This document shows positions 1 to 6,611 of a stretch of 64,000 nt of DNA, piece by piece. The stretch comes from PRO6 sp035565775 (GTDB taxonomy: Bacteria > Pseudomonadota > Alphaproteobacteria > Rhizobiales > Xanthobacteraceae): assembly GCA_035565775.1 (NCBI GenBank), contig DATMRW010000030.1:1-64000 (forward strand), in the 5' to 3' direction. The notes below the pieces were generated by a model that had not been told where the DNA came from, did no database searches, and worked only from the letters and a program-made list of their open reading frames with translations. A program made the position numbers and the translations under genes. The stretch's first letter is position 1. Every line of letters begins with the position of its first letter.

Positions 1-75
1 GCCCGCCTTCGCTCCGGCCTCGTGCTCCCGGAGCACCGCGATGATCTGCTCTTCCGTAAACCGCTTCCGCTTCAT
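1..75 (-). CDS. IS3-family transposase OrfA, N-terminal fragment cut by window edge
   Basis: Reading the minus strand from the ATG at 75 gives 25 residues starting MKRKRFTEEQIIAVLREHEA, the well-known start of IS3-family OrfA. OrfA is the small helix-turn-helix protein that binds the inverted repeats and is fused to OrfB by programmed frameshifting. The reading frame is open to the window edge, so the gene is partial here. Whether the full element is intact or degenerate cannot be told. Confidence 0.8.
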   Translation of the reverse strand, partial: MKRKRFTEEQIIAVLREHEAGAKAG

Positions 76-140
76 CTGTCCGTCCTTCAATCGAGGCCGG
101 ACTCGAACTCCAGGTGGAGGAAAAACTCAGTGGCAGGTCA
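1..140 (-). mobile_element. End of an IS3-family insertion sequence (partial)
   Basis: The minus strand begins at 140 with TGACCTGCCACTGAG, followed by a C-rich stretch and then an OrfA-like start at 75. This is the layout of the left terminal inverted repeat plus leader of IS3-family (IS407-like) elements. Only this end is in the window; the rest lies to the left. The family is recognised from OrfA and the terminal sequence. The opposite end and the target duplication cannot be seen. Confidence 0.75.
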
Positions 141-148
141 AGGAGCGA

Positions 149-364
149 TCAATCGGGTTGTTCGGGGTCATCTGCTCTCGCTTTCCGAACCGCCTCTGTC
201 CATTCATCCATCGCTACTGCCAGCCTCATCGCTTTTTTTCGAGCCTGTCTGCGGTCGCCGATCTGGAGACTCACAGCAATATCATTCGAGCCAAGCCGGG
301 CTTTGAAATCTAGAGGAATTGCACGTCGGAACCAGTAAACGTCACCGCGCTTCCATAGATACAT
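149..364 (-). pseudogene. Truncated tyrosine integrase, N-terminal DUF6538-like domain only
   Basis: The 71-residue product starts MYLWKRGDVYWFRRAIP and resembles the N-terminal DUF6538 domain of phage- and island-type tyrosine recombinases, which are normally several hundred residues long. It stops at 149, eight bases before the IS end at 140. No core-binding or catalytic R-H-R-Y domain is present, so it is very likely an inactivated integrase. It lies about 90 bp beyond the 3' end of a tRNA-Ser gene, the usual place for an island integrase. A GAGGCC sequence precedes the ATG. It could instead be a stand-alone small DUF6538 protein, but the context favours a remnant. Confidence 0.65.
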
Positions 365-378
365 TGCATGGCCTCAGA

Positions 379-400
379 CTGTTACATTGGATTGTAACAG
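379..400. repeat. 8-bp inverted repeat upstream of integrase remnant
   Basis: CTGTTACA, six spacer bases, then TGTAACAG form perfect arms just upstream of the integrase start. It could be an operator or a recombinase/excisionase binding site of the former island; this is inference from position and symmetry. Confidence 0.5.
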
Positions 401-451
401 AATCAAACCGCTGAACTGCCATTTACATAAGTAAAATCAAATACTTAGATC

Positions 452-541
452 TGGCGGAAGGGGTGGGATTCGAACCCACGGTGGGCTTGCACCCACGCCG
501 GTTTTCAAGACCGGAGCCTTAAACCACTCGACCACCCTTCC
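452..541 (-). tRNA. tRNA-Ser (anticodon UGA)
   Basis: On the minus strand the 7-bp acceptor arms GGAAGGG and CCCTTCC pair, followed by discriminator G and an encoded CCA at 454-452. The anticodon loop CTTGAAA, closed by CCGGT/ACCGG, gives TGA, which reads UCA serine codons. A long variable arm (GTGGG..CCCAC) and the GGTTCGAATCC T-arm confirm a class II serine tRNA of about 90 nt. Its 3' end faces the truncated integrase, so it probably served as an attachment site. Confidence 0.95.
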
Positions 542-1398
542 GACGCAGATTGTCGCGCAAAGCATCCGCCCTAAGGCCGGATGCGGACGCCTATCCGCAG
601 ACCCAATCGCTTGGATGCGCCTGTTTATGGCAAAGCAGGCCACGCCGTCAACGCGCGGGGTCGCCGCAGGCAGGAGCGCCGCAGCGTCCGGTGACGGAAA
701 TCACAACAGATCCGGCGAAGTCCGATTTCCCGCCCGGCTCTAGAGGCTATGTTCCAAGGGTCGGGTCCGGGTGGCGGTTGCCGTAACGCATGGTCGCATC
801 CGAGGGATGCACAAAGCGCGGATTTCCGCACGAATCTCCCCCTTTGCCCTCATCAGCGACCGCGACTAAGTCAGGCCAACCGGCTCAGATCCTGACGCAG
901 CGGGAGCACCGCCGAACTCGTGACCACCCATGGCGAGGCCCCGCGGCGAAGTTCAGCGAAGGGCTGCCGGAGGACGCGCGCAGCGGCAAATTCACCATCG
1001 ACCTCAGGCGCGGCGATCCGCTTTTGCCGCCCTACGAGCAGCGCGACCTGATCGAACGCCTCTTTTGCAACCTCACGCACTTCAGCCGCATCGCAACGCT
1101 TCGGTGAGGTCGCCAGGAGCTTTTTGCTGCCGTCCCGATCACTCGCCGCGCCTGCGGCTCAGGGCGAGGTCATGACCTCGCAGTCTGCGGCCCCTGCGAT
1201 CGGCGGAGGCAGGGACCCTTCCTGCTGCCGTGGCCTGCGAAAGAACCATTAGTTTACCAGTTTCCCTGTAGTCCATATTTTGCCGTCTTTATGCTTCCAT
1301 TTGGTCGGCATTCGGCGTCGGAATACGTCGTCTTTGGGGTTATCCGCCGGGGAAAAAGTGTCGCGTAGCCGGCGGGCAAAAAGGTGGTCGGACGAGAA
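542..1398. other. Intergenic stretch of about 857 bp, no gene seen
   Basis: Open frames here (for example 790-1107 plus and 871-1080 minus) overlap one another, lack convincing ribosome sites and match no family I recognise. An 18-bp perfect palindrome lies at 1164-1181. The part after about 1250 probably carries the promoter of the RlpA-like gene. The block may be decayed DNA between the tRNA and the core genome. Confidence 0.5.
1164..1181. repeat. 18-bp perfect palindrome
   Basis: GCGAGGTCATGACCTCGC reads the same on both strands with no spacer. It lies in non-coding DNA upstream of the RlpA-like gene. It could be a binding site for a dimeric regulator; no known consensus is recognised. 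Confidence 0.5.
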
Positions 1399-2301
1399 AT
1401 GGGGAAACTTGTCGGCGGAATTTCCGCCAGTAAAGCTGGTCGCGCTCTGGTTGCAGCGGCCACATGTCTTGTTGTCGCCAACTGCTCGTCGGCCAAGTTC
1501 GGCAGCCGGGTCGATCCCAAATACGGCGTTTCGAGCTCGCCGCGCGTCGTAAAATTCGGCGAAGCCGTTCCCAAGGGCGGCGGCACCTATCGCGTCGGCA
1601 AGCCCTATGTGGTCGCCGGCCGCACCTATACCCCGCGCGAGAATCCGAATTACCGGGCCGAGGGCCTCGCCTCCTGGTACGGCGATGACTTTCACGGCCG
1701 CCTCACCGCCAATGGCGAAGTGTTCGACATGACGTCGATCACCGCCGCCCACCCGACCATGCCGCTGCCGTCCTATGCGCGCGTCACTAATCTGCGCAAC
1801 GGCAAGTCGATCGTGGTCCGCGTCAACGATCGCGGCCCGTTCCATGAGAACCGCCTAATCGACGTTTCCAACCGCGCGGCAAAGCTGCTTGACTTCCATG
1901 CCAACGGCGTCGCGCCGGTGCGGGTCGAATATGTCGGCCGCGCTTCGCTGGAAGGATCGGACGACCGCTATCTGATGGCGACGCTGCGCACCGGCGAGCC
2001 CGCGCCCGCCCCGTCCGCGGTTCGGGTCGCTTCAGCCGCCCCATTCGTTCCAGAAATGTCGGCACCGCCGCGCACCGAGCGACGCAGCGAAGTTGCGACA
2101 CTGCGCGAGCGGCCGCTTGAGCAGCCGGCCCGCACCAATGTCGCGATGGCCGAACTTGCCCCTGCCCCGATCCAGCGCACCGCCCATGTTGCCGCTGCCA
2201 ATAATGTTGGCGCCCCGACTGCGGGCAGCCGTGCCACTACTGCCTATGCGGCTGAGCGGCCGAGCGACGCCATGCTGATGTCTGGCCGCGGCCTCTATTG
2301 A
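1399..2301 (+). CDS. rlpA: RlpA-family septal ring lytic transglycosylase/lipoprotein
   Basis: 300 residues. After a hydrophobic leader, a double-psi beta-barrel RlpA domain occupies about residues 85-185, with the family hallmarks ASWYGDDFHGRLTANGE, DMTSITAAHPTMPLP and VVRVNDRGPF. RlpA proteins cut glycan strands lacking stem peptides and act at the septum or cell pole. The C-terminal 110 residues are Ala/Pro-rich and carry no SPOR domain that I can see. The leader ends in VVANCSS: Cys is at a plausible lipid site, but the residue before it is Asn rather than Gly or Ala, so lipidation is uncertain. ATG 1399 is preferred over GTG 1384 because GGACGAG lies just upstream of it. Confidence 0.85.
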   Translation: MGKLVGGISASKAGRALVAAATCLVVANCSSAKFGSRVDPKYGVSSSPRVVKFGEAVPKGGGTYRVGKPYVVAGRTYTPRENPNYRAEGLASWYGDDFHGRLTANGEVFDMTSITAAHPTMPLPSYARVTNLRNGKSIVVRVNDRGPFHENRLIDVSNRAAKLLDFHANGVAPVRVEYVGRASLEGSDDRYLMATLRTGEPAPAPSAVRVASAAPFVPEMSAPPRTERRSEVATLRERPLEQPARTNVAMAELAPAPIQRTAHVAAANNVGAPTAGSRATTAYAAERPSDAMLMSGRGLY

Positions 2302-2462
2302 AGACGCACTTCTGCGGCATTGATTTGCGGTGAGTGAGAAGCTGCGCGAGGCTCGGTCGCGGTCGCCTGCCTCGCCCGGCACGAACCTCCCGGCACATGC
2401 CTAAAACTCCGAAAACATCAGTCGCCCGACCGCGCCACCGCGGTCAGGTTTGCTCGCGACAG

Positions 2463-2642
2463 TCAGCACGCCCCCGACCAGCCCGCGGGAAACGGCAGCA
2501 GCGGCCACGGGCCGTCATTGTCGTTGGCATAGGCCATCGGCGCGACATCGGCGGACCACTCGGCAAGGAACTCGTCAACATCATCCTGCGCGAGGACAAC
2601 GCTCACAACTTCCAACAGGCTTTCAAATTCAGATTCCGTCAT
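2463..2642 (-). CDS. Small acidic hypothetical protein (59 aa)
   Basis: A GGGAGAG ribosome site lies five bases before the ATG at 2642. The product begins MTESEFESLLEVVSVVLAQD and ends in a Pro/Trp-rich tail containing ANDNDGPWPLLPFPAGW. The N-terminal part looks like an amphipathic acidic helix. No membrane segment or signal peptide is visible and no family is recognised. It is divergent from the small membrane protein starting at 2749, so the two may share a control region. The good ribosome site and GC-rich third positions make it likely to be real. Confidence 0.6.
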   Translation of the reverse strand: MTESEFESLLEVVSVVLAQDDVDEFLAEWSADVAPMAYANDNDGPWPLLPFPAGWSGAC

Positions 2643-2748
2643 GTCCGCTCTCCCTGCGTGTGAGCGGACAGTCGCAGAAATGATTTGTTGGCCTGTTGAG
2701 CGGATTGCTAAAATTATTCCTATCGGTCGATTAGGTGAGGAAGAGGAC

Positions 2749-2910
2749 GTGCCGCTGGATATTATTGTGCCTGTGATGATGGCCGTCGCGCTGTTGTGGT
2801 GGATCGGCCGCGGGATAAGCTGGCTTACCAAGCTCCTAGTGATCGCCGTCACCCTCGCGCTGATCATCGCGATCCTCTCGATCGAGCGCGGCGGCCTGTT
2901 TCCGCCCTGA
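2749..2910 (+). CDS. Small two-helix membrane protein (53 aa)
   Basis: The GTG at 2749 is preceded by GAGGAAG at good spacing, which favours it over the frame's upstream ATG at 2641. The product is almost entirely hydrophobic: one segment from about residue 4 to 18 and a second from about 24 to 43, ending SIERGGLFPP. It is probably an inner-membrane micro-protein. No function can be assigned. Confidence 0.55.
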   Translation: MPLDIIVPVMMAVALLWWIGRGISWLTKLLVIAVTLALIIAILSIERGGLFPP

Positions 2911-2954
2911 CCGGTACGGTCGGCCGCCTGCCCTTGCCTGAGCGCGGCGAACGA

Positions 2955-3356
2955 TTATGCGCCGCCGGCATATTCCCGGTCGGTGACATGCGCAAGCCAC
3001 GCGACCATCGTGCCATCGAGCGCCTCCTGCATCGCCAGATGCGTCATGCCCATCGTCGGCGACGCGCCGTGCCAATGCTCCTCGCCCGGCGGAATCCACA
3101 CGGTGTCGCCGGCGCGAATTTCGCGGATCGGCCCGCCGCGCGTCTGCACCCGGCCCGCGCCCGCGGTGACATAGAGCGTCTGGCCGAGGGGATGGGTATG
3201 CCAGGCGGTGCGCGCCGAAGGCTCGAAGGTCACGAGCGCGGCGACGATGCGCGCAGGCTCCGGCGCCGCAACCACCGGGTCCTGCCAGACCTTGCCGGTG
3301 AAGAAGTCGGGCGGTGCTAGGCGCGAGGCGCGGCTGCCGACGGGAAAGATCTCCAT
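2955..3356 (-). CDS. Cupin-domain protein, (R)-mandelonitrile lyase-like
   Basis: 133 residues forming a single cupin barrel. The metal-binding motif 1 is seen in TAWHTHPLGQTLYVTAG and motif 2 in PPGEEHWHGASP, giving His/Glu ligands. The family includes manganese-dependent hydroxynitrile lyase-like proteins and small-molecule isomerases; the true substrate is unknown. The start at 3356 is chosen over ATG 3362 because AGGAG is seven bases away from it but directly abuts the earlier ATG. The longer open frame up to 3635 is not coding-like. It stands alone on the minus strand. Confidence 0.8.
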   Translation of the reverse strand: MEIFPVGSRASRLAPPDFFTGKVWQDPVVAAPEPARIVAALVTFEPSARTAWHTHPLGQTLYVTAGAGRVQTRGGPIREIRAGDTVWIPPGEEHWHGASPTMGMTHLAMQEALDGTMVAWLAHVTDREYAGGA

Positions 3357-3552
3357 AACCATACTCCTTCGTTCACGGCGTCGCCGAAGTCGGCGAATGC
3401 CGGCCCGCTTGTGGAAAAGCCGCTGCCGGCCGAGAAAAGCCACGTTTCTCCAGACCGCGCCGGTAGCGGCGGGAACTTGCCATGATACCATACCGCAGCG
3501 TTGTAAACCGCAGCCGTATGGCTTCGGCGGTTGCGTAAGTGGGGATTGAGGA

Positions 3553-3735
3553 ATGCGTACGATCGCCGAAAATGGGGAAGGCAGCGTCGCCAGCGAACGT
3601 GCCAGCATGGATGCGATCAGGCTGCAAAGCACCATCGCGGCCTTGCGTCCGTTTCAGTCGAAAGCTGCTGCCGACGAAACCGAAGCCGTGATGAAACGGA
3701 TGTTCGAGCGCGCCCAGCGCTGGACTAAGCGCTGA
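3553..3735 (+). CDS. Small hypothetical protein (60 aa)
   Basis: Starts MRTIAENGEGSVASERASMD and ends MKRMFERAQRWTKR. It is predicted to be helical, with an acidic N-terminal half and a basic C-terminus. GAGGA abuts the ATG and GGGG lies eight bases upstream. Third codon positions are GC-rich as in neighbouring genes. It is divergent from the cupin gene and 227 bp before pxpB. No family recognised. Confidence 0.5.
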   Translation: MRTIAENGEGSVASERASMDAIRLQSTIAALRPFQSKAAADETEAVMKRMFERAQRWTKR

Positions 3736-3867
3736 CCAAAGCGCCGAGGCGCCTGCTCTGGCGCTGGCCGCCGCGTTGGTCGATGGCGGCGGCTGCTGTC
3801 CTTCGCAAGCCGGCGTGATCGGCAGAATGTGATCGCTCCGGAGGCCTGCCGCCACGCAGCCGCGCGT

Positions 3868-3900
3868 TGCTATTTGCCTGCAACTGGCCGACAAATAGCA
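3868..3900. promoter_or_regulatory. 9-bp inverted repeat upstream of pxpBCA
   Basis: TGCTATTTG (3868-3876) and CAAATAGCA (3892-3900) are exact inverted copies with a 15-bp spacer, about 62 bp before the pxpB start. The AT-rich arms stand out from the GC-rich surroundings. This suggests an operator or stem-loop controlling the pxp operon; inference only. Confidence 0.45.
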
Positions 3901-3962
3901 GTCGCGGAGCCTCGCGATTGCGCGACCGGTCGATTTACGGCGCACCGCAAGAGGCCTCCGCA

Positions 3963-4727
3963 ATGCGAGCAGAGCCTGACGAGCCCATGAGCACATCCGA
4001 CACCAGATCCGGCGCGCCACGGATTTTGCCTTGCGGCGATACCGCGCTCACGGTCGAATTCGGCCGCGTGATCGATGCGGCGCTGAACGCGCAGGTGCTC
4101 GCCCTCGACCGCGCGGTTGCGCGTGCGGCGATCGAGGGCATCGTCGAGACGGTCCCGACCTATCGCTCGCTGCTGGTGCATTATGATCCGCTGACCGTTG
4201 GGTTCGACGCGCTGGCGCAGCGCCTCGGCGCCCTCCTCGACGAGCCCGCGCCGCCGCCGCCCAAACTGCGCCGCTGGCGCATCCCGGTGGTCTATGGCGG
4301 CGAATACGGCCTCGACCTCCAATACGTCGCCAATCTCCACGGCCTGTCTACCGACGAGGTGATCCGCATTCACTGCGGAGGCGACTACCGCGTTGCGATG
4401 ATCGGCTTCACGCCGGGCTGGTCCTATCTGAGCGGCCTCGATCCGCGGATCGCCACGCCGCGCCAGCAGAACCCGCGCACCCATACGCCGGCCGGCACGA
4501 TCTCCATCGGTGGCGTGCAGGCGGGCGTGCAGTGCCTCGCCGGGCCGAGCGGCTGGCACCTGCTGGGCCGCACCCCGGTCCGCACCTACCAGGTGCGGCG
4601 CGATCCGGTGTTTCTGCTCGATCCGGGCGATGCGATCACGTTCTATCCCATCGAGGCCGCGCTGTTCGATGAGCTCGACCGCGCCGCCCAACAGGGCAAG
4701 CCGGTCGCCGAACTGGTGCTGTCATGA
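3963..4727 (+). CDS. pxpB: 5-oxoprolinase subunit PxpB (KipI/allophanate hydrolase subunit 1 family)
   Basis: 254 residues. The family motifs RILPCGDTALTVEFG (N-terminus), PTYRSLLVHYDP, HCGGDYRVAMIGFTPGWSYL and TPAGTISIGGVQAGVQC are all visible. PxpB joins PxpC and PxpA to make the ATP-dependent 5-oxoprolinase that opens pyroglutamate to glutamate, a repair reaction for spontaneously cyclised glutamate and glutamine. The start at 3963 has AAGAGG eight bases upstream; ATG 3987 is an alternative. The stop overlaps the pxpC start (ATGA), so the three genes are translationally coupled. Confidence 0.92.
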   Translation: MRAEPDEPMSTSDTRSGAPRILPCGDTALTVEFGRVIDAALNAQVLALDRAVARAAIEGIVETVPTYRSLLVHYDPLTVGFDALAQRLGALLDEPAPPPPKLRRWRIPVVYGGEYGLDLQYVANLHGLSTDEVIRIHCGGDYRVAMIGFTPGWSYLSGLDPRIATPRQQNPRTHTPAGTISIGGVQAGVQCLAGPSGWHLLGRTPVRTYQVRRDPVFLLDPGDAITFYPIEAALFDELDRAAQQGKPVAELVLS

Positions 4728-5770
4728 GTAGGCTGATGATTGATGCGGTCGGCCCTGCCACTTCGGTTCAGGACGCCGGGCGCTTCGGCGCGCAGCGCTA
4801 CGGACTGCCGCCGAGCGGTGCCATGGACCGCCTCGGACTAGCGATGGCTAATGTCGTCGCCGGCAATCCGCCTTTTGCGGCAGCCATCGAGATCGGACCG
4901 CTGGGAGCAACCTTCACTGCGCGGGACGGCGACATCCGCATCGCGCTAGCGGGCGCAGAGCGCGTCGCGAAAATCGGCGAGCGCGCCGTCGCCCCGCTGA
5001 CGAGCACGGTGATTGTTGACGGCGCCACCCTGACGCTTGGCCCGGCGCGAACCGGCGTGTTCAGCTATCTTGCGATCGAAGGCGGCATGTTGGGCGAACC
5101 GAGCTTCGGCAGCTTCTCGGTCAACACGCGAGCCGGACTCGGCACGCCGTTCCCGCGCTCGCTGAAGGCCGGCGATGCCATCCCGACCGCCACCGCCACC
5201 GTGTGGAACAGCGAGCGCCGCCTGCCGCCGCTGCCGTCATCGGATGCTCCGATCCGTGTCGTCATGGGGCCGCAGGACGACGAGTTCGGCGCATCGACGG
5301 AGGTCTTTCTCAACAGCGACTGGACCGTCTCCGCCACCAGCGACCGCATGGGCTATCGCCTCGAAGGCCCGCGCGTCTCCCATGCCTACGGCCACGACAT
5401 CGTTTCCGACGGCACCGTGACCGGCAGCATCCAGGTGCCCGGTAACGGCCAGCCGATCGTGCTGATGCCCGATCGCGGAACCACCGGCGGCTATCCCAAG
5501 ATCGCCACCGTCATCGGCGCCGATCTCGGGCGCATGAGCCAGACGCCGACAGGCCACGCCTTCCGTTTCCTCGCCGTCACCGTGCAAGAAGCGCAGGCGG
5601 CCGCCGCACGCTTCGCCGAACAGATCGCCGCGCTCGGCGGTCAGCTTCAGAACGCATCGGCGGACGGGCTTAATCTTGCCGCGTTGCACTCCGCCAATGT
5701 CGCAGGCGCTGCCATCAGCGCACTGGATGCCGGAGCATGGCAGGCAGCTTCAGAAGGAGAACGGCCATGA
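4724..5770 (+). CDS. pxpC: 5-oxoprolinase subunit PxpC (KipA/allophanate hydrolase subunit 2 family)
   Basis: 348 residues, the usual length. It opens with the family pattern VGPATSVQDAGRFGAQRYG followed by PPSGAMDR and GNPPFAAAIEI. Later GSIQVPGNGQPIVLMPDRGTTGGYPKIA is typical of the biotin-dependent carboxylase-like fold of this subunit. It overlaps pxpB by four bases and pxpA by four bases (ATGA in both cases). It acts with PxpB in the cytoplasm on pyroglutamate. Confidence 0.93.
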   Translation: MSRLMIDAVGPATSVQDAGRFGAQRYGLPPSGAMDRLGLAMANVVAGNPPFAAAIEIGPLGATFTARDGDIRIALAGAERVAKIGERAVAPLTSTVIVDGATLTLGPARTGVFSYLAIEGGMLGEPSFGSFSVNTRAGLGTPFPRSLKAGDAIPTATATVWNSERRLPPLPSSDAPIRVVMGPQDDEFGASTEVFLNSDWTVSATSDRMGYRLEGPRVSHAYGHDIVSDGTVTGSIQVPGNGQPIVLMPDRGTTGGYPKIATVIGADLGRMSQTPTGHAFRFLAVTVQEAQAAAARFAEQIAALGGQLQNASADGLNLAALHSANVAGAAISALDAGAWQAASEGERP

Positions 5771-6534
5771 CGAGGATCGATCTGAATTGCGACCTCGGCG
5801 AAGGTTTCGGCCCCTGGACGATGGGCAATGACGCGGCGATGATGAACTTTGCCAGCAGCGTCAACATTGCCTGCGGCTACCATGCCGGCGATGCCGACAT
5901 CATGCGCAAGACCGCCGAACTCGCCAAGGCGCACGGCGTCAGCATCGGTGCCCACCCCGGCTATCGCGATCTGCACGGCTTCGGCCGACGGCCGGTGCCC
6001 GGCCTGACGGCGGCCGAGATCGAAAACCTCGTCGCCTACCAGATCGGCGCGCTGCAGGCGATCGCCACGCTGGTCGGCCACCGGGTGACGCATGTGAAGG
6101 CCCACGGCGCCCTCTCGAACGTCGCCTGCACCGACCCGATGACCGCCCGCGCGATCGCCTCCGCAATCAAGGCGGTCGACCGGCAACTGATTTTCGTCGT
6201 GCTGCCCAATACCGAGCTGATGAAGGCCGGCGAAACCGCGGGCCTCAGGCTCGCCAGCGAAGTCTTTGCCGATCGCGCCTATGACGACAACGCGAACCTC
6301 GTGCCGCGCAGCAAACCGAACGCGGTGCTCCATGACCCGCTGCACGTCGCCGAACGTGTCGTGCGCATGGTGCAGGACCGCGCGGTGACGTCGCTGTCGG
6401 GCAAATCGATCAGAGTGCAGGTGGACACCGTCTGCATTCACGGCGACACGCCGGGTGCGGTCGAGATCGCAAAGGCCGTCCGCCACGCGCTCGCCCGCCA
6501 CGGCATCGAGATCGCGCCGTTCTCCGCAGGCTGA
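5767..6534 (+). CDS. pxpA: 5-oxoprolinase subunit PxpA (LamB/YcsF family)
   Basis: 255 residues. The N-terminus IDLNCDLGEGFGPW and the motifs NIACGYHAGDADIM, GAHPGYRDLHGFGRR and HVKAHGALSN are diagnostic of the LamB/YcsF fold. It is the third component of the prokaryotic 5-oxoprolinase. The chosen start ATG 5767 has AGAAGGAG upstream and overlaps the pxpC stop. The ORF extends upstream to 5737, but that part lies inside pxpC. A strong terminator follows. Confidence 0.93.
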   Translation: MTRIDLNCDLGEGFGPWTMGNDAAMMNFASSVNIACGYHAGDADIMRKTAELAKAHGVSIGAHPGYRDLHGFGRRPVPGLTAAEIENLVAYQIGALQAIATLVGHRVTHVKAHGALSNVACTDPMTARAIASAIKAVDRQLIFVVLPNTELMKAGETAGLRLASEVFADRAYDDNANLVPRSKPNAVLHDPLHVAERVVRMVQDRAVTSLSGKSIRVQVDTVCIHGDTPGAVEIAKAVRHALARHGIEIAPFSAG

Positions 6535-6557
6535 CCTTTTGCGGAACACCGAGAAAC

Positions 6558-6596
6558 AAAATGCCCGGACGAGCGGTCCGGGCATTTTTTGTTTTG
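6558..6596. terminator. Rho-independent terminator, probably bidirectional
   Basis: ATGCCCGGAC and GTCCGGGCAT form a 10-bp stem around a five-base loop, followed by TTTTTTGTTTT on the plus strand. An A-rich flank lies on the other side. It sits between the convergent pxpA and the CoxL-like gene and can end both transcripts. Confidence 0.9.
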
Positions 6597-6611
6597 GTAT
6601 GCTCGCGGCGT

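Noticed and set aside
790..1107. Open frame of 105 codons in the left gap
   Set aside because: No ribosome site, overlaps an open frame on the other strand, and no recognisable protein content.
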